Shown: in pieces, positions 18,822-27,662 of the stretch
Layout of the letters: each line of letters begins with the position of its first letter
How positions within the stretch are numbered: the stretch's first letter is position 1
Notes under the pieces: generated by a model
Told to the model about the DNA's origin: nothing
The model's database searches: none
Seen by the model: the letters and a program-made list of their open reading frames with translations, nothing else
Assembly: GCF_014692505.1 (NCBI RefSeq)
Contig: NZ_JACNYK010000004.1
Coordinates: 310,001-374,000, forward strand
DNA: 64,000 nt
Reading direction: 5' to 3'
From: Sphingobacterium arenae
GTDB lineage: Bacteria > Bacteroidota > Bacteroidia > Sphingobacteriales > Sphingobacteriaceae
Program-made: the position numbers and the translations under genes

Positions 18822-19958
18822 CTATCGAAGTTCTTCCCACCATCGTTTGAATTGCTGGCTAGAATCGTTCAAATTCACCAGTTCTCCCACGATCGGTGTT
18901 ACCAAAGGGATATGAAGCGCTTTATTGTTTTCCGTGATCCGGATCAGGGGTTCGTCCCAAGCGTGGAATCCTAATTTAAACTTCGCAGAATGTACCGGGA
19001 GGACGCGTTTTGCTTTAAGGTCCTGTGCAGCTTGTAGCACCTCTTCGGGCAACAGATGTATTTCGCGCCAACCTTCATTGTATTGACCGTTGTCCAGAAT
19101 CGCCAGATCAAATCCACCAAAACGCTCGCCTATTTCTGCAAAATGCGTGTCGTATCCGCTATCTCCGCCCAGGTACAGTTTCAGATCGGGCGTTTGCAGA
19201 ACATAGGACAGCCAAAGCGTATTGTCTCGCTTGAGCCCGCGACCCGAAAAATGTCGTGCGGTGGTGGTATACAAGGTCATATCATCATCGATCGTAACGC
19301 TTTCGTTCCAATCTTTCTCGATGATTTTTGCGCGGTCGTACTTCCAATATTCAAAATGTGCGCCCACACCTAAACCACATACAACCTGTTTCACTTTTGG
19401 CCTTAACGCGACGATCGTTGGATAATCCAGATGGTCATAATGATCATGCGAGATAAGCAAATAATCAATCTCGGGCATATCCTCAGCCGTATAGATATCT
19501 GTTCCCTTAAATGCTTTGCTGGAGTTGGGGATAGGCGATGCATTGCCGGAGAAAACAGGATCCATTAAAAATCGCTTACCGTTCAACTGGATAAAATAAG
19601 ATGAATGGCCAAACCACACCAGTACATTTTCGGTTATGGGCAAGCTTCTAAGATCCGTTTTTAAAGAGGGAATAGCGTCCGTAGGCACTGTTCGCGGAAA
19701 TTTGGTAAAAGCAAAGTCGTAGACCGCCCTCGTCATGGAATAGCCCTCGCTTACCATAGGTGTGAAGTGTTTATTCTGAAACTTGCCGTCTTTATAATTC
19801 GGTGATTGCTTTATCCGTTCAAGCCGTTGCCCGTTGGGGGCTTTTCCGAATTTCGGATGCTGCATATACAGGATTGCACCTACAAGTAGCGCGCCTGCTA
19901 GAATGAGTATTGCTATCATTGCCTTTTTGACTATTTTAAAGCGCTTGTTTTTATTCAT
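18822..19958 (-). CDS. MBL-fold metal-dependent hydrolase (UlaG/NAPE-PLD-like)
   Basis: A 378-residue protein with an N-terminal membrane anchor (about 12-32, AMIAILILAGALLVGAILYM). The metallo-beta-lactamase motif HxHxDH is present as ISHDHYDHLD, with VWFGHSSYFIQLNG before it and LYLGGDSGYDTHF and LPVHSAKFKLG after it. The MDPVFSGNASPI segment is typical of the RomA/UlaG/NAPE-PLD-like branch of lipid or lactone hydrolases. The substrate is unknown. The gene stands alone, with its own promoter and remnants on both sides. Confidence 0.85.
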   Translation of the reverse strand: MNKNKRFKIVKKAMIAILILAGALLVGAILYMQHPKFGKAPNGQRLERIKQSPNYKDGKFQNKHFTPMVSEGYSMTRAVYDFAFTKFPRTVPTDAIPSLKTDLRSLPITENVLVWFGHSSYFIQLNGKRFLMDPVFSGNASPIPNSSKAFKGTDIYTAEDMPEIDYLLISHDHYDHLDYPTIVALRPKVKQVVCGLGVGAHFEYWKYDRAKIIEKDWNESVTIDDDMTLYTTTARHFSGRGLKRDNTLWLSYVLQTPDLKLYLGGDSGYDTHFAEIGERFGGFDLAILDNGQYNEGWREIHLLPEEVLQAAQDLKAKRVLPVHSAKFKLGFHAWDEPLIRITENNKALHIPLVTPIVGELVNLNDSSQQFKRWWEELR

Positions 19959-20035
19959 CGGCTTACTATCTTAGCTCCACACATTCATAAATATAAAAAC
20001 CATTTGCATTGCTTTTTGCTAAAATCTTGTTTACA

Positions 20036-20063
20036 CAAAAGTACTCGTTAGCTTTACACCAAA
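20036..20063 (-). promoter_or_regulatory. Promoter for the MBL-fold hydrolase
   Basis: On the minus strand, -33 TTTG (20060-20063) is followed after 16 bp by -7 TACTTTTG (20036-20043), a good Bacteroidota promoter. The predicted leader is about 70 nt. Confidence 0.6.
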
Positions 20064-20080
20064 CAAGGCAACCGCCTTTA

Positions 20081-20167
20081 TTATACATTATTCAATACAA
20101 AAGAAAATGTGCTTCCCGCACCATACTCGCTTTGTACCCCTATTTTACCGCCCTGTGCTTCTGTAAA
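20081..20167 (-). pseudogene. Histidine kinase C-terminal fragment
   Basis: About 28 codons read FTEAQGGKIGVQSEYGAG then STFSFVLNNV and a stop, the G2-box end of a HATPase_c domain (GGKIxVxSxxGxGSTFxF). An in-frame stop lies just upstream, so only the tail of a sensor kinase remains. It is not a piece of either hybrid kinase in this window, whose equivalents read differently. Confidence 0.7.
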
Positions 20168-20311
20168 TTAAATCTATATAACACTTGAATTGACTTGTAT
20201 TCTCTATATTATTATTTACCCTACATTAACAAAACACTAAAACAGAAGCGGTATATTTGATATGACATCCAGCAACTACACCCTTTGTAGTCTGGTTTAA
20301 ATATTAAAGAG

Positions 20312-20437
20312 ATGCATAAAAAAGTAATTATTATCACGGGAGCAGCTGTGGGACTAGGTCTTGCTGCTGCCCAGGAGTTTGCTACCAGAGGTGCCAAACA
20401 AGTATTGGTAGATTACAATAAAGGGGCTTTCAGATAA
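20312..20437 (+). pseudogene. Short-chain dehydrogenase N-terminal fragment
   Basis: A 41-codon reading frame starts MHKKVIIITGAAVGLGLAAA, an SDR Rossmann nucleotide-binding start (TGxxxGxG), continues to VLVDYNK, then ends in an unrelated tail and a stop. Full-length SDRs are about 250 residues. A -7 box TATATTTG lies at 20252-20259, so the fragment may still be transcribed. Confidence 0.75.
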
Positions 20438-20479
20438 ATTTCAATTCGGTTGCTCTATGTATCAAGGAGGCAGAATTGC

Positions 20480-20641
20480 TTACTTTAAATTTTTGAAGTT
20501 TGCTAATTCTCTTGCATTTACGGGAGCCAAAGTATGCCCGAACATTTTAAGTACTTGGTTTACTTTTTCGAGATTCAGGTTCTCTTTTCCCTGTTCTATT
20601 TTTCGGATCACCGTTAATGCAACTTTTGAAGTACGTAATTT
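20480..20641 (-). pseudogene. HipB-like XRE antitoxin C-terminal fragment
   Basis: The minus strand reads SKVALTVIRKIEQGKENLNL, then EKVNQVLKMFGHTLAPV and a stop at 20480, matching the second half of a HipB-type helix-turn-helix domain. The N-terminal half and start codon are missing; the frame runs into the end of the hybrid kinase gene. No HipA toxin gene is present in the window. Confidence 0.65.
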
Positions 20642-20656
20642 CCCGCGTCTACGACG

Positions 20657-23600
20657 TTACGTATTCATAAATGCTGTCGGGCTCTTCCCTATCTCCTTTT
20701 TAAACACCTTAGCAAAGTATTGGCTATCTTGAAATCCCACCCTAAAAGCAACTTCAGAAACCCGAAGATCCGTCTGCGTCAAAAGCTGACAAGCATATTT
20801 CATCTTATAGTTTTTGATATATTCCGAAGGAGACAGCCCCGTGAGGGATTTGATCTTCCTAAACAGGTGCACCCTACTCAGGCCAACCTCGGCACCTAGC
20901 CATTCTACACTCAGGTCCGCACTTTCCAGATTTTCCGAAATGATCGTGTTAACCCGGTCTAAAAGCTTCCGATCATGATCGTTGCCGGTAACATCCTCAT
21001 AATTAGGCAGATAAGTTGCTGCTCGGTAACGCGTATGAATCCGTTTTTGATGGTCGATTATATTCTTTATTCGCAGCTTCAACTCCAGTATATGAAAAGG
21101 TTTGGGGAGGTATGCGTCTGCGCCATGACCAAGTCCTTCCATCTTGGCCGCATGTGTGTCCATGGCGGTTAAGAGAACCAAAGGGATATGACAGATCTCC
21201 GGTTTACTTTTGATGCTGGCACATAACTCGTACCCATTCAGGCCCGGCATGACCAGATCGCTGATGATCAGGTCGGGAACCAGTTCTTCTGCCTTTTGAA
21301 GACCTTGCAGGCCGTCATAGGCTGTGAAGATCTTATATGTCGTTTTGAGCTGTGCTTCCAGGTAATGTACTATTACGGCATTGTCGTCCACCAACAGTAT
21401 AGTCCCTAGATCAGGCTTCACGTCATTGTTAGTTTCGTCCTTATGAACCACGATTTCGACAGGCTCGTTCCAGGTTAATTTATTAGATGGTAGATTTTGA
21501 TCTTCCTCTTGTTGTGTGGCCGTATCCAACATCTCGCAGGGTATGGTCAACATGAACGATGTACCCCTCGCGACCTCGCTGTGCACCGTTATACAGCCGT
21601 CCATCATCTCCAGCAACGATTTGGACAACGACAAGCCTATTCCTACGCCATGCCCCGAACTTCCCTTCGTGTAGAAACGCTCAAAAATATGAGGTACATC
21701 CTGTTCATGGATACCAACGCCGGTATCCCAAACTTTCAACACCAGGGCGTTATCCGTAAAGGAAGCACGGATTCCAATTTCTCCTTTAGGTGGTGTAAAT
21801 TTAAACGCGTTTTGCAGCAGGTTAAAAATGATTTTCTCGACCTTATCCTTATCGATCAACAGTATCAGCTTATCAAGTCCTTCAAGATCGACCAACAGCT
21901 GGATATGCTGTTTTTCCGCCATTGGCCAGAAGCTCATCAATATTTCCTCCAAATGCTTTCTCAGTTGTACCGGCTCCTTATGAATAGCATATTGCCCGGT
22001 ATCAATTTCTCGGATCTGCATAATCTGTTCTGTCAACAACCGTAACCGCTGCACGTTAAAGTGCATAATTTCCATCCGGTTTTTCTTCCATATGGATTGT
22101 TCTTCCGCGGCTAACAGTTCTTCCAATGGCGCCAATATCAGGGAAAGAGGCGTACGAAATTCATGCGATACATCCATGAAATAACTCAGTTTTACATCGT
22201 GAATTTCCTTCCACTTCTCTTTCTCCAGCTGCTCAATACGATAGGAATGCTTCAGTCTCAAACCTTGCAGATAACGATTCCAAAAAAGCGCTACGATGAG
22301 CCCTATAGACAGCAGATAAAGACATTTCGCCCACCAGCTCATCCACGGTGCATCCAGCACCTCTATCAACATCTGCGCTTCTCCCGCCGAAGACAGAACA
22401 CCCGTCGAACGGACCTGGAGCTTATAATCGCCCGCTTTGAGATTTGTAAATGCCACCCGGTTCCCGTTTAGCCGGATCCACTCCTCGTGAATACCCTCCA
22501 GTTTATAGTAAAACGAATGCCTGTTCGCCGGCGAGTAGCCAAAATCCGAAAACTCCAGTTCGAAATTCGTATGACGATGGCTCAGCTGAATAGCCTGTGT
22601 GCGTTGTAAACTTTTGTGCAGTATGCCGGTGCTATTGCCAGGCTCTACACGATCGTTCCCGGTCCGCAAAGCCGTAAACCGCACAGGTTGGTTTCGTCCG
22701 GCTAAGCGATACGGCGTCGTCATATCCATTTGTAACCACCCTTCACGACCACCGAGCAGCAGGCTATTGGATACACCCTGTGCGAAAGCGCCTTCATTAA
22801 TTTCCTCCAGCAGGATGCCCTCCTCGTAACCAAATGGCCGCAATCGGTCGTTTTTGTCCAGCCGACTCACTCCATGTAGCGATACAAACCATTTCCCGGC
22901 CGATCGATCTACGATCGTGCCGTACACCAAGTTGTCCAGCATGCCGTTGCTAGCGTGAAAATGTTTACAGTCGCCCGACTGCGGATTCCAGCCCAGCACC
23001 CCTTGGCCATTGCTCGACAGCCATAAGGTACCATCCGCTTCCTCTAGCACATGGTTTATCTGGTCCACCCTAAGCTCGACCGCACCCATTCTAAACCTAT
23101 TTTTATGACTGATTGCGCCCGTCCTGCTATTATATATCACGACGCCGTGGCCGTATGTCGCCAAAAAAATCTGATCATCTCTTCCGATGGATACATGTTT
23201 CACGGCCCGATGGTTCAACAACTCCTGTAGCTCCTTATCGCCTTCAAACGGCACAAATCTCTTTGTTGCCAGATCAAAACGATGCAGCCCCCCAGCTCCG
23301 TCCGTTCCAATCCACAACCCGCTCGTATCTCCCGCTATGGAATTTATAATCCATCCTTTTGTACGGTTCACGAGGACTGATTCGGGCAGCTCATATTTTT
23401 GAAAGCCCCCTGTCGCCGCCGAGAAGCTGTACAGCCCCTTTCCAAATACGCCGAGCCACACCTGTCCGTTCCTATCTTCGTATATCGCTTTTATTGCTCC
23501 GTTTTCGGGTAGCTCATAGCGGGTATTATCGTCGCCTGTGACATGATATAACACGCCATCCTCTGTTCCCACCAGCACCGTATCCGCTCTGGATGTCAGT

Positions 23601-24745
23601 AAAGCCGAGACACTGGTGGAAGAAGTGCTGCTGCCGGCGCCATAAAGGCGGTTGAGTCGAAAACGACGATCACCTCGCCGGTATAATTTGATACCATCCG
23701 TATACGTTCCTACCCAGATATTGCCGAGCTTATCCATATGTATAGCACGTATACTTTCCTGATCTTGAATAGTACCGTCTATAAAGCGTCCTAAAGCCAC
23801 CCTTGTCGGCATCCCTTTTTCCGCCAGCTGGTAAAGACCTTCAAAGGTGCCTACCCATAGCCTTTGCTGCTGATCCAGCCTCAGGTCGCGAATAAGATCA
23901 GACTGCAATCTAGTCCGTTCGTCCACAGCCTGGGTATGCCAATGTCGGATAATCTCTCCATTCTTTTCCAGTAAAAATAACCCCGAACCATAGGTTGCTG
24001 CCCAAATAACATAATCTGTAACCACCAACGATTCGATACGCGAAGGAAACCGCTTCCTATCGCTCTCACTCGTTATGGAACATCCCTGTCGCGTTGTTGG
24101 GTTATAGGTAAACAAGCCGAGCTTTGAAGTTCCGACCCACAGCGTTCCCGTACGATCTTCGGCGATGGAACTTACTGTCCCATGTGCTAAATAATACATA
24201 CCATCCCCGACAAAACTATGTTTGGTCAGCAAGCCAGAGAGACGGTTCCACTCAAACAGACCATAACGGCATCCCATCCATACACGTCCGTCGCGTCCCA
24301 CAAAGACTTCATGGATCGAAGAAGACTCATAGATGCTGGATGGTAATGTATAGGTGGTGAATTTATCATGATTGCGGTGATAACAGCTTAATCCCTTGTC
24401 CGTTGCTATCCATATATTGCCATCGTTGTCTCCAGAAATAGAAAAAATAGTATTGCCTCCGATACTCGTCGGATTACCCGTTTGATGTCGATACACGACA
24501 AATTCATAACCATCATAGCGGCACAACCCGTCGCGTGTGCCAAACCACATAAAACCAAATACATCCTGATAGACGCTTAATACAGAACGTTGTGGCAATC
24601 CGTCTTTATGCGATATCGTCTGAAAATTTAGATCCTGCGCATAAGAACAACAAAAAAAGAAAGTCTTTATAAGAATGAAGACGTAGCGAACACATTTTTT
24701 TCGAAAAATACAGCTCATCATAGTAAGCAGGATAATAGCACGCAA
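20657..24745 (-). CDS. Hybrid two-component system sensor kinase/response regulator (HTCS)
   Basis: A 1362-residue one-protein signalling system. After the signal region come about 14 two-bladed propeller repeats (Reg_prop, residues about 40-690, such as VFGFMWFGTRDGLCRYDG), a Y_Y_Y domain (about 715-790), a membrane segment near 800-820, HisKA with phospho-acceptor His861 (SHEFRTPL), HATPase_c (DTGVGI, GVGIGLSLS), a receiver with Asp1163 (SDLVMPG) and a C-terminal AraC-type DNA-binding domain (RVSEVAFRVGFQDSQYFAKV). HTCSs normally sense oligosaccharides, yet the adjacent operon upstream (24818-32149) carries a phosphatase and no glycosidase. The receptor operon's promoter region is a plausible target. 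Confidence 0.93.
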   Translation of the reverse strand: MRAIILLTMMSCIFRKKCVRYVFILIKTFFFCCSYAQDLNFQTISHKDGLPQRSVLSVYQDVFGFMWFGTRDGLCRYDGYEFVVYRHQTGNPTSIGGNTIFSISGDNDGNIWIATDKGLSCYHRNHDKFTTYTLPSSIYESSSIHEVFVGRDGRVWMGCRYGLFEWNRLSGLLTKHSFVGDGMYYLAHGTVSSIAEDRTGTLWVGTSKLGLFTYNPTTRQGCSITSESDRKRFPSRIESLVVTDYVIWAATYGSGLFLLEKNGEIIRHWHTQAVDERTRLQSDLIRDLRLDQQQRLWVGTFEGLYQLAEKGMPTRVALGRFIDGTIQDQESIRAIHMDKLGNIWVGTYTDGIKLYRRGDRRFRLNRLYGAGSSTSSTSVSALLTSRADTVLVGTEDGVLYHVTGDDNTRYELPENGAIKAIYEDRNGQVWLGVFGKGLYSFSAATGGFQKYELPESVLVNRTKGWIINSIAGDTSGLWIGTDGAGGLHRFDLATKRFVPFEGDKELQELLNHRAVKHVSIGRDDQIFLATYGHGVVIYNSRTGAISHKNRFRMGAVELRVDQINHVLEEADGTLWLSSNGQGVLGWNPQSGDCKHFHASNGMLDNLVYGTIVDRSAGKWFVSLHGVSRLDKNDRLRPFGYEEGILLEEINEGAFAQGVSNSLLLGGREGWLQMDMTTPYRLAGRNQPVRFTALRTGNDRVEPGNSTGILHKSLQRTQAIQLSHRHTNFELEFSDFGYSPANRHSFYYKLEGIHEEWIRLNGNRVAFTNLKAGDYKLQVRSTGVLSSAGEAQMLIEVLDAPWMSWWAKCLYLLSIGLIVALFWNRYLQGLRLKHSYRIEQLEKEKWKEIHDVKLSYFMDVSHEFRTPLSLILAPLEELLAAEEQSIWKKNRMEIMHFNVQRLRLLTEQIMQIREIDTGQYAIHKEPVQLRKHLEEILMSFWPMAEKQHIQLLVDLEGLDKLILLIDKDKVEKIIFNLLQNAFKFTPPKGEIGIRASFTDNALVLKVWDTGVGIHEQDVPHIFERFYTKGSSGHGVGIGLSLSKSLLEMMDGCITVHSEVARGTSFMLTIPCEMLDTATQQEEDQNLPSNKLTWNEPVEIVVHKDETNNDVKPDLGTILLVDDNAVIVHYLEAQLKTTYKIFTAYDGLQGLQKAEELVPDLIISDLVMPGLNGYELCASIKSKPEICHIPLVLLTAMDTHAAKMEGLGHGADAYLPKPFHILELKLRIKNIIDHQKRIHTRYRAATYLPNYEDVTGNDHDRKLLDRVNTIISENLESADLSVEWLGAEVGLSRVHLFRKIKSLTGLSPSEYIKNYKMKYACQLLTQTDLRVSEVAFRVGFQDSQYFAKVFKKEIGKSPTAFMNT

Positions 24746-24817
24746 ATAAGCGTGTTACAAAATTGTAAACAACAAATTAACCCACTATTACTTTTATGTT
24801 ACGCTATCGTGATTTTT

Positions 24818-26074
24818 TCAGTTACTTTCAACCACGGGCTTGCCTCCCCGCTTCACAATGCGAAAAGTATCATATACCTGACCGTCCAACGCATATGTTT
24901 TAAAAATGATCGCTTCATGAGACATCTCGACCAGTTGATAAGTCTGTGTGCTGCCCATCTTTACCTCCATCCACGGATGATTTCCGACGGCGTATGCCTT
25001 TCTTCCTGCAACAGAAATCACGTGGGTCGGTCCTCTACGATTACCCTCCGCATCAGGGATTCGGCCTCGGGCATACACATGGTCATGCCCTTGCAAGACG
25101 AGGTCAACGTTGTACTTGTCAAATAACGGCTTCCAATGCGCCATCACACCGCTGTTGATTCTTCCTTCTGTGGCCGATACTACCGGATGATGGCAAACTA
25201 CGATAATCCATTTCTTTGTATTACGCTTTAACACCTGCTCCAACCAATGCCCCTGCACATCCAATGCATCATTGGAATCCATGAAGACAAACCGACAGTT
25301 TTTGATATCGATAAAGTAAGCACCGTTTGCCAAAGACGACGGACCATTAGACGGATATCGAAACTGATGTCTCCAGCTAGGCGTGCTATATTGCTTCACG
25401 CCATTTTCGTCCTTCACATACTCATGGTTACCACGTACGGCGAGCTGCGGTTTCGCGGCAAACATAAAACCGCCTGCATGAAACCATTCTGCCCATTCAT
25501 ATTCGTTTTGCGAATGGTTGATCAAATCCCCCACGTGTACCACAAACTCAGCTGTTGGCAATGCAGCATACGCTTTCCTAAATACACGGGACCAGAGCGA
25601 GCGAATATCGTTTTGCGCGTCGCCCATGTAAATAAACCGAAACGCATCATTGTCTGTTGGCATCGAAAAATCGATCCATTCGCTCCACATATCCCCTTCA
25701 CCTACTCTGTACACGTAGTTTTCTCCAGGCTTTAGCATCCGCAGCGTAGCCGTATGGTAATACACTGTATCGCCCGTATACGTTACAAACCGCTCACTGC
25801 GGGCGTTCGCGCGGTTAGCATCTCGGTAGAAATCGATCTGGGTTATCTTGTCCGACCATTCCAGCGTTCCTGTTTGAACCACCTTGCTCGTCCGCCAGGT
25901 GATCGTTCTGGTCTGCGCAAGCGAATCCGTGATCGACATCAAGATCCGATCCGGCATTTCACTGGCCTTGTAAGGTATGGACGGCTGGTCTGGAGGTAAT
26001 TGTTTTTCATGGGGCTGTGCATAGCCCACAGTCCCCATGAAAAATAAAAATATGACAAAAAATAATCTATGCAT
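24818..26074 (-). CDS. Metallophosphoesterase, purple-acid-phosphatase-like
   Basis: A 418-residue exported phosphatase. The signal peptide is MHRLFFVIFLFFMGTVGYAQ. An N-terminal fibronectin-like PAP domain (about 35-125, with TRTITWRTS and YRVGEGDMWSEW) precedes the catalytic domain with all metallophosphoesterase motifs: MGDAQ, VGDLIN, RGNHEY, VVCHHPV and LQGHDHVYARG. The ATG at 26074 was chosen since it starts the signal peptide and lies 1 bp after the upstream stop; the longer frame from 26098 would overlap that gene. Last gene of the operon with a TonB receptor and two beta-helix lipoproteins, so release of phosphate from an organic phosphate is the likely job. Confidence 0.9.
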   Translation of the reverse strand: MHRLFFVIFLFFMGTVGYAQPHEKQLPPDQPSIPYKASEMPDRILMSITDSLAQTRTITWRTSKVVQTGTLEWSDKITQIDFYRDANRANARSERFVTYTGDTVYYHTATLRMLKPGENYVYRVGEGDMWSEWIDFSMPTDNDAFRFIYMGDAQNDIRSLWSRVFRKAYAALPTAEFVVHVGDLINHSQNEYEWAEWFHAGGFMFAAKPQLAVRGNHEYVKDENGVKQYSTPSWRHQFRYPSNGPSSLANGAYFIDIKNCRFVFMDSNDALDVQGHWLEQVLKRNTKKWIIVVCHHPVVSATEGRINSGVMAHWKPLFDKYNVDLVLQGHDHVYARGRIPDAEGNRRGPTHVISVAGRKAYAVGNHPWMEVKMGSTQTYQLVEMSHEAIIFKTYALDGQVYDTFRIVKRGGKPVVESN

Positions 26075-26075
26075 T

Positions 26076-27647
26076 TTATTGATGGATATTCCCCTCATAA
26101 TTCCGAACCCAGCCCTTCGTCCAATCCGCAGAGGCCTCGCTTACAGCGCCTACATAATTTGCTTCCGAGAAAAACGCATCGACAGAGACAGGATTAAACG
26201 CACTGTTGGTGATTGCCTGTGGTATATAGCTTGTCGTGCCGATACCATCGATCGTTGCCAGAATCGGCTCATCCTCATCATTATCTTCAAAACCTGTCAC
26301 ATTATTGAAAAACGGATTCTGGAAAGCATTCTCCGCATCTAAGTCTCCTTGGAATGGATTGCCGTTATCAGTATCATCACGGTAGGGATCGCGAGGCACA
26401 TGGAAGATATACGAGTAGGCAAAAACGGTGGGTCCTTGTAAATCCGTCACGGTAACCTCATCGTTGAGGCGCAAGCCGCGTCTAGGGAAGTCTGCTACAA
26501 TGCTGTTATACACTTTTCCGCTACTGTTCGCGCGCATACGCATACCATGAGTATCATCAACATCTTCTCCGGGACCGACTATCGTAACATTTGAGATAAC
26601 AGGAGACGCTGTTTCCCGGATCGTGAACGCCTCCACCTCATCGTAAAAACTGGTGGTCTGTGAAATCGCAAATTGCACATAGCCCGCATACGCATCACCA
26701 AAGCGAAAACCACCACCTTCACAATTGGTAGCCACAAGATACTTCATGCGCACATCGCCGTCCGTTGGCATAATACCTTCGCCAAGCGCCCGATATGCCT
26801 GCACATAGTTGATCGTTGTCCCACTGCCTACACCCTGCAAGCGGAAACCACGATCCCCCGCATATTCCACACGAAGATATTCAACCGTGCCACTTGAACT
26901 ACCATTGCCCGCACCTTTAATATTGAACTGCCCCCAATCACCAGGTTCCGCCTCCTGATCGCGCAACAATTTGTCACTGGTCACCACTACGGGAGCGGTC
27001 GCCGTACCGGCTACATCCACTTGTGCTCCCTCATCAATGACCACATCGTATGTTTCTCCTGTTTCGGTATTCATGTACAGCTCCACGCCAGCCTCCATTT
27101 GCAGTTCCGTTCCACTCATAAAGTGTATTGTATGCGGCAACCAATATTTACGGCCGGCTGCTAATTTTACCTTTCCGGTTTCGATAATACCGTCCTCCGG
27201 AAGCTCGATCTGGTATACAGGAGCGGATCCAATCGTTATCTCGTCGTAAAGCGCCACAGATACTTCGAATGCCGATGCATCCGATGTAATGGTGTTCTTT
27301 TCATCTGCTATAAAGAAAGCATAGGGAACAACATCACCTTCTTCAAGATTTGCCGGTAACGTGTCCTCAAAGGTATAGCTCTCCTGTCCGTCCTGAAGCG
27401 GCACGCTACGAAGCGGAGCTTCATCACGGTGGATGACGAGCATCGTCCCGTTTCCTGGGTTAGCAAACGAGAGCGCAACCGATACCGTGGTTCCTGGCTT
27501 TGCTATTGTACTCGCTTGCGCAACCTCTATCGCATTTCCTTCAATGTTCGCCGGAGTACCCTTGTCGTCTTTTGAACAGGAGACAAAGGTCGAGAGCATG
27601 CCGGCCAATACAACGGCGAATACGCCGTTTCTTTTTTTCATTTTCAT
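26076..27647 (-). CDS. Beta-helix-like surface lipoprotein, paralogue B
   Basis: A 523-residue lipoprotein (lipobox LSTFVSCSKD). An Ig-like N-terminal part (about 35-130) is followed by a region resembling a right-handed parallel beta helix (about 160-420), with VDVAGTATAPVVVTSDKLLR, GDWGQFNIKGAG and VEYLRVEYAGDRGF. The end YVGAVSEASADWTKGWV matches that of the preceding gene's product, so the two are paralogues. Similar proteins occur beside TonB receptors and phosphatases in Bacteroidota, but no activity is known to me. Position suggests a surface binding subunit. Confidence 0.75.
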   Translation of the reverse strand: MKMKKRNGVFAVVLAGMLSTFVSCSKDDKGTPANIEGNAIEVAQASTIAKPGTTVSVALSFANPGNGTMLVIHRDEAPLRSVPLQDGQESYTFEDTLPANLEEGDVVPYAFFIADEKNTITSDASAFEVSVALYDEITIGSAPVYQIELPEDGIIETGKVKLAAGRKYWLPHTIHFMSGTELQMEAGVELYMNTETGETYDVVIDEGAQVDVAGTATAPVVVTSDKLLRDQEAEPGDWGQFNIKGAGNGSSSGTVEYLRVEYAGDRGFRLQGVGSGTTINYVQAYRALGEGIMPTDGDVRMKYLVATNCEGGGFRFGDAYAGYVQFAISQTTSFYDEVEAFTIRETASPVISNVTIVGPGEDVDDTHGMRMRANSSGKVYNSIVADFPRRGLRLNDEVTVTDLQGPTVFAYSYIFHVPRDPYRDDTDNGNPFQGDLDAENAFQNPFFNNVTGFEDNDEDEPILATIDGIGTTSYIPQAITNSAFNPVSVDAFFSEANYVGAVSEASADWTKGWVRNYEGNIHQ

Positions 27648-27662
27648 ATTACTTAAGTTAAA

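Noticed and set aside
21497..22045. 182-codon open frame on the plus strand inside the hybrid kinase gene
   Set aside because: Lies over the HATPase/receiver region, which is clearly coded on the other strand.
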